A stretch of DNA of 64,000 nucleotides from CAZUVM01 sp964623885 (GCA_964623885.1 CAZUVM010000080.1:1-64000); one strand, 5' to 3'; shown: positions 43,437 to 52,556, counted from the stretch's first letter. Made by a program: numbers and translations. The notes: generated by a model from the sequence alone, not told the origin.

Positions 43437-43570
43437 TCCCGCTCCCCATCCGATGGGAAGAGGGGCGGGGTGAGGGGCTGTTAGAGGTTGGACGTTGAAA
43501 GTTCGAGCTTCGGTTAAAAAGGTCTGAAGTTCCAACAGTCAACGCCGAACATCCAACATCGAACCCCTAC
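43437..43570 (-). repeat. dispersed composite repeat, inverted copy
   Basis: Reverse-complement relative of the repeats at 13726-13840 and 57130-57235: CCCCATCCGATGGG, then GGGGTGAGGGG, then GTTGGACGTTG tracts. Further CCAAC words continue to about 43670. It fills the gap before the FmdB-like gene. Confidence 0.65.
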
Positions 43571-43692
43571 CCAGATCGTCTTGGGGCCCAAAAGCCAAAG
43601 CTTCAATTTCGACTGGATGCCCGGCCTATAACTTCGAACGCACAACTTTCAACTTCCAACACCCAATCTGTTGCGCTATTAAGGTGCGGGCT

Positions 43693-44034
43693 ATGCCGAC
43701 ATACGAATATATTTGCGAGAAGTGCGGACACCATTTTGAACAGTTCCAGTCGATCTCGGCAAAACCCCTCGAGGTCTGCCCCGAGCAATCCTGTGCGCAG
43801 AAACGCTGGGGAAAAGGTCGCGTAAAGCGCGCGATCAGCGGCGGAGCCGGGTTGATTTTTAAAGGCAGCGGCTTCTATATCACTGATTATCGCAGCGAGA
43901 AATACAAAGAAGCCGCCAAGAAGGAATCCTCCGCCGGCAGCAGCGATAGCAAAAGCAAGAGTTCGAGCGGCACCGACAGCAAGTCCACCGGTGCGAAGCC
44001 GGCCAGCGGCGGGTCGCCTCCGGCGAAGACCTGA
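43693..44034 (+). CDS. FmdB-family zinc-ribbon protein
   Basis: 113 residues. The N terminus PTYEYICEKCGHHFEQFQSI is the FmdB zinc-ribbon signature, with a second Cys pair in CPEQSCAQKRW. GGAGLIFKGSGFYITDYR is also conserved in the family. The tail is Ser/Lys/Gly-rich and looks disordered. The role is unsettled, but it is proposed as a regulatory or RNA-associated small ribbon. The ATG at 43693 follows a purine-rich AAGGTGCGGG; a GTG nine bases earlier is possible. One base separates its stop from the next start. Confidence 0.92.
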   Translation: MPTYEYICEKCGHHFEQFQSISAKPLEVCPEQSCAQKRWGKGRVKRAISGGAGLIFKGSGFYITDYRSEKYKEAAKKESSAGSSDSKSKSSSGTDSKSTGAKPASGGSPPAKT

Positions 44035-44035
44035 A

Positions 44036-45400
44036 ATGCGCGCCGCCAGCCCAGCGCAGGACCTGAGGACGCTCTGGGTAGCCTTGCTTTTTGCCCTGCT
44101 TGCGCTCGGCGCGTCAGCACAGTCCTACCCGCCGGAGAGCTTTTCGACCCGCAGCGTTTCGGGGCAGTTCCTGGTGCACGTCGCTCCCGGAACGCAGTAC
44201 TCGTTCGCTCCCTCGAATCTCGATACGAACGCTGCGTTTATCCGGCTGGATCCGACCCTCGTCCCGGTTTCGTGCGAGCGCATCAAACAGATCCTCTGGC
44301 GTGAGTTGGACGCTAAACCGCCTTACAGCGGCAAAGTCTTCGTAACCATTTATCCCGGACGAGGCGCGGAACAACCCATCGCCATCAACGCCGAACGATT
44401 CAGCGACGGCTGGCAGTACAGCGTCATCCTGCCCAACCCGATCGAGCGAGTTCGATACGTGCGCACCGTGGTGCAAGTCGTGTTGGCGGAAATGGCAAAC
44501 CGCGGCGCAGTGGCGCACGCGGCGGAGGTTCCTCTATGGCTGGTGGAGGGCCTGACGCAGGAACTCCTTGCATCGCGTGAGATGGAAATCATTCTGCCGC
44601 CACCGAACACCCCCGCCAATAACATCCGCTTCACGTACACTCGGATGAATGCGCGCCGCCCCAACCCCCTGGAAAAAGCCCACCAGCTTTTGACGGCAAA
44701 AACGCCGCTCTCATTTCAACAACTGAGCTGGCCCACGGAGGAGCAACTCGGCAGCTCGGGCGGAGAACTCTTCTCCTGCAGCGCGCAATTGTTCGTTCAT
44801 CAATTGCTCGAATTCACTGACGGTGGCAACTGCGTGCGCTCTATGCTTGCAGAGCTGCCCAGGCATTATAACTGGCAGTTGGCATTCCTGAGCGCATTCC
44901 ACTCGCATTTCGGACGGCCGTTGGAAGTCGAAAAATGGTGGACGCTTGAGGTGGTGCACTTCACCGGCCGCGACCTCGCGGAGGCCTGGTCAACGGAAGA
45001 AAGTTGGCAGAAGCTGCAGGAAGCGCTTCATCCGGCGGTGCAGATCCGCACCGGCACCAACGAATTGCCGCTCGAAGCCCAGGTGAGCCTGCAAACAGTT
45101 ATTCGAGAATGGGCGCCCGTGCGCCAACCGGCCGCCTTGGAAGGAAAACTGCGAGAGTTGGAGTCACTGCGTTTGCGCTTGGCCAAGGATCTTGTTCCAT
45201 TGTCCGAGGAGTACCGGCGGGTAATTGCCATCTACCTGGAAAACCGGCAACACACCGGCTTTTTTCTTTTCCGAAAGCAGCCTTCAGCTCAACAGGCAGG
45301 TCCCTTGGCGATTCAGCAGTTGGATGCACTGGATGTTAAGCTTGCGGCCCTACGCCCTGCCAGCAAGCCACCCGTCCAGGCTAAGGCCCTTACACCCTGA
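44036..45400 (+). CDS. secreted protein with a degenerate gluzincin-peptidase-like core
   Basis: 454 residues from the ATG at 44036, with a signal peptide (LWVALLFALLALGASAQS). The region VQVVLAEMANRG...EVPLWLVEGLTQELL has the layout of a peptidase-MA-like domain: helix, then W-L-x-E-G. The helix that should carry HExxH instead reads VVLAEMANR, so neither zinc His is present. The rest is helical with a Pro/Ala C terminus. It is therefore probably a non-catalytic relative. It is co-transcribed with the FmdB gene (gap 1 bp). Confidence 0.6.
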   Translation: MRAASPAQDLRTLWVALLFALLALGASAQSYPPESFSTRSVSGQFLVHVAPGTQYSFAPSNLDTNAAFIRLDPTLVPVSCERIKQILWRELDAKPPYSGKVFVTIYPGRGAEQPIAINAERFSDGWQYSVILPNPIERVRYVRTVVQVVLAEMANRGAVAHAAEVPLWLVEGLTQELLASREMEIILPPPNTPANNIRFTYTRMNARRPNPLEKAHQLLTAKTPLSFQQLSWPTEEQLGSSGGELFSCSAQLFVHQLLEFTDGGNCVRSMLAELPRHYNWQLAFLSAFHSHFGRPLEVEKWWTLEVVHFTGRDLAEAWSTEESWQKLQEALHPAVQIRTGTNELPLEAQVSLQTVIREWAPVRQPAALEGKLRELESLRLRLAKDLVPLSEEYRRVIAIYLENRQHTGFFLFRKQPSAQQAGPLAIQQLDALDVKLAALRPASKPPVQAKALTP

Positions 45401-45423
45401 CTTCGCGTCGAACGCAAGTCTGC

Positions 45424-45541
45424 GTCGGAGCGTGGGACGTCCCGGCCAGCAGCGTCGGCGAAGAGTAATGAGCCAGGTCAGCTTCGGATGCTCGCCCAGG
45501 CGCAATCTGCTGCTGCGCGCCGGGACGTCCCGCGCTCCGAC
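45424..45541. mobile_element. 118-bp MITE-like element with terminal inverted repeats
   Basis: The left end GTCGGAGCGTGGGACGTCCC and the right end GGGACGTCCCGCGCTCCGAC are inverted copies, extended by CCAGCAGC and GCTGCTGCGCGCC inward. The interior has no coding sequence. A related single end lies at 54533-54600 (CGGAGCGCGAGACGTCCCGG). Size, inverted ends and noncoding interior fit a miniature element; I found no target duplication and no transposase. Confidence 0.6.
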
Positions 45542-45953
45542 CAAGCGCTACAAAAAAAACCGGGCCAGTCAGTCAGGGGGTGACCGAAAAGCCCGGGGAA
45601 CTTTCGAATTAAGTACAACAGTAGGATTACGGAGAACATCGGCTCTGGTCTGTACCCGGACCGGAACCGAAATCATATTAGGCTAATCAAAGAACAATTC
45701 AGCTTTAGCCAGAAAAAATCTTAAGCGATGCTGAACGTAATAAATCACGAACTCTTATTTCTGTCAACCGGTCGGTTGCAAGTATTAATCGCAATAAACT
45801 TTACCATAAGTAGGCCCGCACAGCGCTTTCCATGTGGGCTTGCTATTTCCTTGGACCGCTTGAACGGCAAGTTCGTTCAAAAAACCAATAGTTTCCCTGG
45901 GGAAATACCCACAGACGCAACCCCCAGAACGACCCCATAGGACAGCGCGGATT
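45542..45953. other. noncoding gap with one hairpin
   Basis: About 410 bases without a credible gene; the only short frame lacks a ribosome site. A 7-bp stem (GCCCGCA at 45814-45820, TGTGGGC at 45833-45839) followed by TTGCTATTTCCTT could be a weak terminator. The word CAGTAGGATTACGGA near 45619 recurs near 17978. Confidence 0.45.
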
Positions 45954-48149
45954 TCAACCGACACCAGTCTGTTCGCGCAGCCGCGAGAGCAAGCCGGAGA
46001 ATCGTTCTTCCGTTCGATTATTCCGAATGGCCAGCGCCAGCGCCTTGCTCTGCCCGACTAATACGACGAGATCCTTTCCGCGGGTAACTCCTGTGTAAAT
46101 CAGATTTCGCTGGAGCAAGGGAAAATGTTGGGTGGAGAGGACAATCACCACCGCCCGAAATTCCGAGCCTTGAGCTTTGTGGATGGTAATAACATAGGCG
46201 AGCGACAGCTCGTCCAGTTCGCCGAAATCGTAGGTAACTTCGCGCGTATCGAACTTGACCGTGAGCTCGCGTTCGAGCTCATCGATCCGCGTGACCTGGC
46301 CGATGTCCCCGTTGAAGACCTCCTTCTCGTAATCGTTTTCGGTTTGGATGACCTTGTCGCGCAGCCGGAATTGCCAGCCGAATCTGTCGACCGTGGGCTC
46401 GCCGGGACGTGGCGGATTCAGTTCCGCCTGCAGCCGCGCGTTGAGCTCGCGGACCCCAAGTGACCCACGATTCATGGGGCTGAGCACCTGCAGCTCCTGC
46501 AACGGGTCCAGCTTGAATCGGCGCGGGATCCGGGTCCTCACCATACCGAGCAATGTTTCCGTGATGCGATCAGGCTCTTCTCGGGTCACAAAGTAAAAGT
46601 CCGATTCCTGGTCGGGCGGGTAGGATTCCGGCGGCAGTCCGGCATTGATCCGATGCGCGTTGGTGATGATCCGGCTGTGCGCCGCTTGCCGGAATACTTC
46701 CGTCAATCGCACCACGGGAACGATGCCGCTGTCGATCAGGTTGCGCAGCACCATCCCCGGCCCGACCGACGGCAACTGATCCATGTCCCCCACCAACAGC
46801 AATGCCGCGTTCGAGGGAAGCGCGCGCAGCAACTGGTGCATCAGCGGCACGTCGACCATCGAGACCTCGTCGACGACCAACAGGTCACAATGCAGCGGGC
46901 GAGCTTCGTTGCGGAGAAAACCTCCCGTGGCGGGATCGACTTCGAGCAGGCGGTGAATCGTTTTAGCTTCGCCACCAGTCGCCTCGGCCAGCCGCCGGGC
47001 TGCCCGCCCGGTCGGAGCGCATAACAGGCAGCGCACTTTCTTTGCTTTGAGGATGCGCAGGATCGCGTTCACCAGCGTGGTTTTGCCCACGCCCGGTCCC
47101 CCGGTCAGGATCAGGAGCCGATGCGTAAGCGCCTGTTCCAGAGCCGAGCGCTGGCTGGGCGCCAGTTCCTGTTCAATGCGTTGCTCGACCCAGGCGATAG
47201 CTTTGGCCAAATCGATAGGCGGGTAGTTGGCCGGCGCGGCGCAGAGTTCCTTAATGCGTTTTGCGATGCGTTCCTCGGCGCGCTTAAGCGCCGGCAAAAA
47301 CAAGTACTCTTCGCCGGCGATGCGGTCACGCACCAGGTCCCCGGCGCGCAACGTCCGGTCGAGGGCGGCTTCGATAATTGCTTCGGAAACTTCCAGCAGC
47401 TTGTGCGCCTCTTGTTTCAGTAACAGCAGTGGCAAGGCGCAATGTCCCTGGTTCGTGGCTTCCAGCAAAACGTGCGCGAGGCCGGCGCAGGCGCGCAACA
47501 CTGAGTCATGAGGGATCCCGAGTTTCTGGGCGATTTGATCGGCGGTCCGGAACCCGATTCCCGGGATGTCCTGCGCCAGGGTATAAGGATTGGCGCGCAC
47601 TTTGGCGATCGCCTGTTCGCCGTAAGTTTTGTAGATGCGCACCGCGCGGCTGGTGCTCACCCCGTTCGAATGCAGGAATACCATGATCTCGCGGATGACC
47701 TTTTGCTCGGCCCACGCGTTCTTGATCCGCCGCCGCCGTTCCGGGCCAATCCCCTCAACCTCTTCCAGCCGCGCCGAGTAATTCTCGATGATATCAAAGA
47801 TTTTTTCCCCGAACTTTTCCACCAGCTTGCGGGCGTAAATCGGGCCAATGCCTTTGACCATCCCGCTGCCCAGGTATTTGGTGATGCCCTCGCGCGTGGT
47901 CGGCGGCGCGCTCCGGGCCAGCGTCGCTTTGAACTGCATCCCAAACTCGCGGTCGCGCACCCATTGACCCTCGGCCGTGAGCCATTCCCCCGGGTTGATC
48001 GACGCCAGCGACCCCACCACTGTCACGGGCTCGCGCTGCCCACGTGCTTTGACCTTGAGCACTGTGAAACCGTTCTCTTCGTTGAAGAAGGTGACGCGTT
48101 CAACCAGCCCGGCAAGGGTTTCGACCGCCGCTGATGGTTGGCTCTGCAC
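45954..48149 (-). CDS. recD2: ATP-dependent DNA helicase RecD2
   Basis: 731 residues of SF1B helicase. The N-terminal OB-like domain opens LAGLVERVTFFNEENGFTVL, followed by two helix-hairpin-helix sets (GMVKGIGPIYARKLVEKFG, EVEGIGPERRRRIKNAW). Motif I ILTGGPGVGKTTLVNAIL, motif II LLVVDEVSMVDVPLM, motif III VGDMDQLPSVGPG, and motif VI in ITIHKAQGSEF with YTGVTRGKDLVVLVG are all present. It is the RecD2 (not RecBCD-linked) form, involved in fork or mismatch repair. No recB or recC is near. Confidence 0.96.
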   Translation of the reverse strand: MQSQPSAAVETLAGLVERVTFFNEENGFTVLKVKARGQREPVTVVGSLASINPGEWLTAEGQWVRDREFGMQFKATLARSAPPTTREGITKYLGSGMVKGIGPIYARKLVEKFGEKIFDIIENYSARLEEVEGIGPERRRRIKNAWAEQKVIREIMVFLHSNGVSTSRAVRIYKTYGEQAIAKVRANPYTLAQDIPGIGFRTADQIAQKLGIPHDSVLRACAGLAHVLLEATNQGHCALPLLLLKQEAHKLLEVSEAIIEAALDRTLRAGDLVRDRIAGEEYLFLPALKRAEERIAKRIKELCAAPANYPPIDLAKAIAWVEQRIEQELAPSQRSALEQALTHRLLILTGGPGVGKTTLVNAILRILKAKKVRCLLCAPTGRAARRLAEATGGEAKTIHRLLEVDPATGGFLRNEARPLHCDLLVVDEVSMVDVPLMHQLLRALPSNAALLLVGDMDQLPSVGPGMVLRNLIDSGIVPVVRLTEVFRQAAHSRIITNAHRINAGLPPESYPPDQESDFYFVTREEPDRITETLLGMVRTRIPRRFKLDPLQELQVLSPMNRGSLGVRELNARLQAELNPPRPGEPTVDRFGWQFRLRDKVIQTENDYEKEVFNGDIGQVTRIDELERELTVKFDTREVTYDFGELDELSLAYVITIHKAQGSEFRAVVIVLSTQHFPLLQRNLIYTGVTRGKDLVVLVGQSKALALAIRNNRTEERFSGLLSRLREQTGVG

Positions 48150-48411
48150 GGACCGAGGATAGCGCAGATCAACCGGGCGCCAGTAACGAAATTCGCGCCA
48201 TTTGCGTCCCTTCGTGGTTAACCGCTCCCCTTTGTCGCTCGACCTTTGTCAGTGATCTTCGTCCGTAGGCTATGAAATCTCAAATCGCCGATCTGAAATC
48301 GTGAAGCGCCGATTCCAGAGCCGACAATGATGAGCGCAGAGATTACGGATGTACGAGCAGTGCTGGAGCATGGATTCCAGCGTCTCGGGTGACAGCCAAA
48401 TGGGAAATAGG

Positions 48412-48471
48412 TCAGACCATAGATTGGTCTGATCATGTTGCGGAGGACCAAACCAGACTATGGTTTGGTCC
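48412..48471. repeat. two adjacent perfect hairpins
   Basis: First hairpin: TCAGACCA at 48412-48419 with TGGTCTGA at 48425-48432, loop 5. Second: GGACCAAACC at 48445-48454 with GGTTTGGTCC at 48462-48471, loop 7. Both cores contain GACCA and its complement. They lie in the 372-bp gap between the recD2 start and a frameshifted prepilin gene, and could be a regulatory or protein-binding site or a repeat relic. Confidence 0.75.
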
Positions 48472-48521
48472 CTTCGTTCGGTTACGGGCGAGATTACTCT
48501 TCCGGTAGCCTGGGCGCCGCG

Positions 48522-49240
48522 TCACCACATGAGATTCGTCACCGTATTCGCCGTGTGGGCTTCAACGTGTCCGTCCACCAGCGCCACATTTCCGCCGGGA
48601 AGTCCTTGGCGATGCCAACCCGTCGGATTGCTCGGAAACACCAGATCGCCGTCGCAGAACAGGACCGTCGCCGCGGGCCGCTTGATGGCCGAAATCCGCA
48701 AGGCCACGATGCCACCCGGACATTCGGCGGATCGCCGGTGGCATTAAACATGTAGGAATTGCCCACCCAATCCCATAGCCGGTGCGGCAGCGTGTCGGCT
48801 CGGCCCTGATCCAGTGGACAAGTCACCATCTGTTCGTTGAGACCGTAATGATTCAGCGGGCGGTCGATGCGGTTGAAGAGGCCTGCCTGGCCCGTGTAGA
48901 GATTGCCGTTAGTGCGCCCCGCCCAGACAAACCACTCCATGCCGTCGGTATCCAGGTTGGTGCCGGCCCAGAAGAACTGATCGTTGAACTCGGGTAAATA
49001 CATTTGCATGGCAATGGCCGCCTGGTGCAGTTGCGAAGTGCATTGGGAAATGCGGGCCTTCTGCTTGGCCTTGGCCAGAGCCGGCAACAGCAGGCTGGCA
49101 AGGATGGCGATGATCGCTATGACCACTAGCAGCTCAATCAAGGTAAAGGCCAAGCCAATGCGCTCGGCGGCGGCCGGCTGCCTCGAGCGCGGATTCAGCC
49201 CGCGGAAGACCAACCTTGATGTTTGGTGCGGGGAACTCAT
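48522..49240 (-). pseudogene. frameshifted prepilin-type (xcpT/DUF1559-like) protein
   Basis: From the ATG at 49240 a leader ends in AERIGLAFTLIELLVVIAII, a strong prepilin signal with Glu5, and continues AILASLLLPALAKAKQKARI. At about 48706-48711 the frame is lost by one base: the first frame goes into a nonsense Arg-rich tail while the next phase encodes RISAIKRPAATVLFCDGDLV and ends GGNVALVDGHVEAHTANTV, the normal C terminus of verrucomicrobial prepilin-type proteins. Rejoined, the product is about 240 residues. Either a real frameshift or a sequencing error. Confidence 0.65.
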
Positions 49241-49308
49241 GATAAAACGCCAAAACCTGAGGACGGAGAAACGCCAGTGCCTATTCAAATCGAGGGATTT
49301 GATTCCGA

Positions 49309-49400
49309 GAACGAAATGGGCAGAAACAACTCATTTCAGCGATCTGATCCGGGCCCGTGCTGAAAATAAGCCGCTATGATCCCGACTCTACCCGACTCTA
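49309..49400 (+). repeat. dispersed repeat (CAGCGATCTGA...AAGCCGCT type), copy 1
   Basis: AATGGGCAGAAACAACTCAT, then CAGCGATCTGATCCGGGCCC and TGAAAATAAGCCGCTATGAT. It resembles 51655-51740 over about 80 bases. Together the two copies flank the S9 peptidase gene in direct orientation. Confidence 0.6.
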
Positions 49401-49451
49401 CCCTGAAAAATTCGCTCGGAAACCCTCCGAGTGCAGGTCTGGCATAGGCAT

Positions 49452-51566
49452 TCAATTCATCAATTTCTCTTGCAGGTAAGTCATCATCAGCGCGGTCGTG
49501 TGCGCTGCTTGCTTCAGGTCCGCTCCGGCGCCGTGGCCGCCTTCAGTGTTCTCATAATACACGAACGGCAGCCCCAACTCCTCCATCCGGGCGGCGAATT
49601 TGCGCGCATGCTGCGGCCCAACGCGGTCGTCCTTGGTGGTCGTGAAAATGAACGGCTCGGGATAGGCAGTGCCCTTGGAGAGATTCTGGTAGGGGGATGT
49701 TTTCAACCAGAATGCCTTCACGGCCGGGTCGGTATTGACGTCGCCGTACTCGCCTTGCCAGCTTGCGCCAGCGGCGATTTTGGAAATGCGAATCATGTCG
49801 AGTAGCGGCACCTGGATCACTACTGCGTTCCAAAGCTCCGGGTGTTGGGTGAACTCCACGCCCATCAATAACCCGCCGTTAGAACCGCCCTGAATGCCAA
49901 GTCGCCGAGGCGAAGTAATTTTTCTGGCGAACAGGTCTTTGGCGACCGCGGCGAAGTCGTCGTAGATAATCTGCCGCTTGACTCCCAGCCCAGCCTCGTG
50001 CCACTTCGGTCCGAACTCGCCTCCGCCGCGGATGTTGGCCAGAACGAAAGCGCCCCCGCGCTCAGACCATAGCTTACCGGTAACGCCCAGGTAATTGGGC
50101 GTCCTGGCGATCTGGAATCCTCCGTAGGCGGTCATTAAGGTCGGCGTCGAGCCATCCCGCGCCATGTCCTTTGGATGAACAACAAAGTAAGGGATCTTGG
50201 TTCCATCGCTGGAAGCAGCCTCGAATTGCTCGACCATGTCTTTGGAAGCATCGAACTTTGGCGGCAACGCCTTCACTGCGCGCAGCTTTCCAGTGTCGCC
50301 ATCCACCAGCCACAACTCCGTCGGCGAAAGGAAGCCCGACACATTGATGAAGGCGCGATCGGACCTGTCGTCGGCTGCAGCAAAACCCACCGAAACATTT
50401 TCCGGCAGGTTCAAAGCCTTGCGTGTCCAGCCATGGCTGGAGGGGCTGAAAATAAAAGCGCGGCCCTGAACGTTGTTGAGCACCCCCAGCAGGAGCTTAT
50501 CGCGCGTTGAACTCAGACCATTGAGCGCCTCGCGCGGACCAGGAGCCCAAACCAGTGCAGGCTTGAGCGCGTCGGGCGATTTTTTGGTGGCCGCGAGTTC
50601 CGTTTGTACTACTGACCCGGCTTCGAACGTTTTGCCGTCAACGGACCAGGACTCGTGGAGCCGCAGTAGTACGCGTCCATCTACGAGGTCCGAAACATGC
50701 GTCTTAGCCGGAATCCCCATTCGCTTGGCCCCTTGCTCCGTTAGCACATAATGCTCGAAGCGGAAGGTGTCCAGCGGGCGTGTGACGAACGACAGTGATC
50801 GCCCTTGACCGTCATGAAGTACGACAGGGTCGACGCCGTAGCCGCCATCTTCTTTCGTTCCGCGGAATACCTCGACTGCCGCCGAAAGCGGTTGCCCGCG
50901 CTTCAGCCGCTTCACGATAAACGGATAGCCTGAACTCGTCAGATCGCCGGGCGTCCAGTCGGTAGCAACCAGCAGTGTATTTTTGTCTTCCCAGGCAATA
51001 CGGTGCTTGCCGCGTGGTAAGCTGAAACCGCCCTCGACGAACTTGTCCGTGCTGAGGTCGAATTCGCGGGCAACAACTGCGTCCTCGCCGCCGTCGGAGA
51101 GGGAGACCATACAGCGCGTTTCATCCGGTCTGAGGAGTTCGGCGCCTTTAAAAACCCAACTTTTGCCCTCTGCCTTGTTCAGGGCGTCGATATCGAGAAC
51201 AGTTGTCCAATGCGGCTCGGCTGATGTGTAATCGGCTAACGAGGTCTTGCGCCAAAGCCCGCGCAAATGCTCGCGGTCTTGCCAGAAATTATAAATTTCA
51301 CCATGAACGAACTCGGGCTCCGGAATGCGGTCCTTGGCCCCGGCGATCTCCAGCGCCTCGGAGTAGTTGCGAGCATAGCGCGAGTCAGCTTCCAACCGGT
51401 TGGTGGTGATCTCGTTGTGGTGCTCCACCCAGGCCATGGCTCGCGGCGACGAGACTTCCTCCAGCCATATGTAAGGGTCGGCAGGCTCGGAGGTTTGGGT
51501 TGGGGCCTGAGTTTGTGCTATTGCCGGAAAGGTGATAACGAGGAATGCGAGGAGTGTTGGGCGCAT
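49452..51566 (-). CDS. secreted prolyl oligopeptidase, S9A family
   Basis: 704 residues from the ATG at 51566, which starts the signal peptide MRPTLLAFLVITFPAIAQ; an in-frame ATG at 51644 is possible. A beta-propeller (residues about 60-430) is followed by an alpha/beta hydrolase with nucleophile Ser in GIQGGSNGGLLMG, Asp in FIFTTTKDDRVGPQHA and His in EGGHGAGADL. It should cleave after Pro in short peptides in the periplasm. Two direct repeats bracket the gene. Confidence 0.94.
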   Translation of the reverse strand: MRPTLLAFLVITFPAIAQTQAPTQTSEPADPYIWLEEVSSPRAMAWVEHHNEITTNRLEADSRYARNYSEALEIAGAKDRIPEPEFVHGEIYNFWQDREHLRGLWRKTSLADYTSAEPHWTTVLDIDALNKAEGKSWVFKGAELLRPDETRCMVSLSDGGEDAVVAREFDLSTDKFVEGGFSLPRGKHRIAWEDKNTLLVATDWTPGDLTSSGYPFIVKRLKRGQPLSAAVEVFRGTKEDGGYGVDPVVLHDGQGRSLSFVTRPLDTFRFEHYVLTEQGAKRMGIPAKTHVSDLVDGRVLLRLHESWSVDGKTFEAGSVVQTELAATKKSPDALKPALVWAPGPREALNGLSSTRDKLLLGVLNNVQGRAFIFSPSSHGWTRKALNLPENVSVGFAAADDRSDRAFINVSGFLSPTELWLVDGDTGKLRAVKALPPKFDASKDMVEQFEAASSDGTKIPYFVVHPKDMARDGSTPTLMTAYGGFQIARTPNYLGVTGKLWSERGGAFVLANIRGGGEFGPKWHEAGLGVKRQIIYDDFAAVAKDLFARKITSPRRLGIQGGSNGGLLMGVEFTQHPELWNAVVIQVPLLDMIRISKIAAGASWQGEYGDVNTDPAVKAFWLKTSPYQNLSKGTAYPEPFIFTTTKDDRVGPQHARKFAARMEELGLPFVYYENTEGGHGAGADLKQAAHTTALMMTYLQEKLMN

Positions 51567-51654
51567 TGATGGAACGATGGCTAACAGGGTGACTAGTGTC
51601 AACCGGGTTGGTAAGGGTGAGTGTTCGAAATGCTTCCGCACCAAATCCCCGGGA

Positions 51655-51740
51655 AACGAAACGGGTCAGAAAAAGTTATTTCAACGATCTGAGCTTGACC
51701 CGTGCCGAGTATAAGCCGCTCTGACCCCGACTGGTTGACC
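51655..51740 (+). repeat. dispersed repeat (CAACGATCTGA...AAGCCGCT type), copy 2
   Basis: AAACGGGTCAGAAAAAGTTA, TTCAACGATCTGAGC, TTGACCCGTGCC and AGTATAAGCCGCTCTGACCC. ACGGGTC and GACCCGT form an internal inverted repeat, and TCAG...CTGA adds to it. Similar to 49309-49400. Confidence 0.6.
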
Positions 51741-51842
51741 CCGACTCTCCAACGTCTCAATGACTTTGATGTCCAATTCGCCCCCGCACATTCCGCGGTT
51801 GACCTCCAGCCAAGCAAGCGTATAACCCGCAATGGAGATTCT

Positions 51843-52389
51843 ATGAAACGAAGAAGTCTGCTGCTGCTGCCAGTTCCTCTGGTTGTTTTCACGATCATCG
51901 CTGTGTTTGGCCAAGACCTCCCACGGCAATTTCCTGCGCAGCCGGTGCGATTACTGTACCCCGGTCCGGAGAGCCTTGGAGTATCGCACCGGGCAGAAAT
52001 GCGCCCCTTTCACTTCCGCGGGAACGAATATTTGGGCTGCGCTCTTCCAGCGGGACATCGAAGCCAGCCCCGAATGGAACCCTTCCCAGGCCCCGCCCGT
52101 TAGTCTAGGCGGGATCGAGGCCACTGCCCGAACGCAGTTGCGCAAGCTGGTGACCGATGACTCTTACTGGGAGACATCAAATATCCAGCTCAACCGGCTC
52201 TCTCAGGGTGTCGACCAGCGGTGGTACTATGCTGTCGCCTTTATCCCGGTGGTTCGAGCGAGTGACCTGCCTCATGACGACATCGTCATCCTGCTCACGA
52301 TTGACGGGAAGCCGGGCACCATCGCAAATGGTAACCCATGGCAAAACCGCAGACGGCAAAAGCGCCACAGTCCAAGTCGAAACCTTTGA
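51843..52389 (+). pseudogene. frameshifted small secreted protein
   Basis: The ATG at 51843 has a good ribosome site (GGAG 6 bases before) and encodes the signal peptide RRSLLLLPVPLVVFTIIAVF. The frame fails near 51978-51979, where removing one G of a GG pair gives an uninterrupted product through EYRTGQKCAPFTSAGTNIW, LGGIEATARTQLRKLVTDDS and YYAVAFIPVVRASDLPHDDI to a stop at 52389. About 181 residues when repaired. No family recognised. Confidence 0.55.
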
Positions 52390-52556
52390 AGCGATTCGCC
52401 GTGCGGCTACGTCGGACAGCCACACTTGAGCAGACCCGCGAAGTAGAAGCCCGAAACCGGCGCGAGGCGGAACGGACCGCATTGGAGCAAGCGAAAGCTG
52501 AGCCGTTTGATTTGAAAAAGGCAGCGGCGCGTGACCAGATTGTCAGGAGGGGGTAA
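52338..52556 (+). CDS. small basic hypothetical protein (weak)
   Basis: A 72-residue frame starting MAKPQTAKAPQSKSKPLKRF and continuing TLEQTREVEARNRREAERTA, highly charged and helix-prone. It overlaps the end of the frameshifted secreted gene in another phase and lacks a clear ribosome site, so it may be chance or part of the same decayed locus. Confidence 0.25.
   Translation: MAKPQTAKAPQSKSKPLKRFAVRLRRTATLEQTREVEARNRREAERTALEQAKAEPFDLKKAAARDQIVRRG

Noticed and set aside
45560..45640. Candidate riboswitch-like GC-rich segment
   Set aside because: I could not fit the conserved core of any known class, and the next plus-strand sequence has no gene.
45728..45940. 70-residue open frame in the gap before recD2
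   Set aside because: It has no ribosome binding site, no domain and no protein-like pattern.
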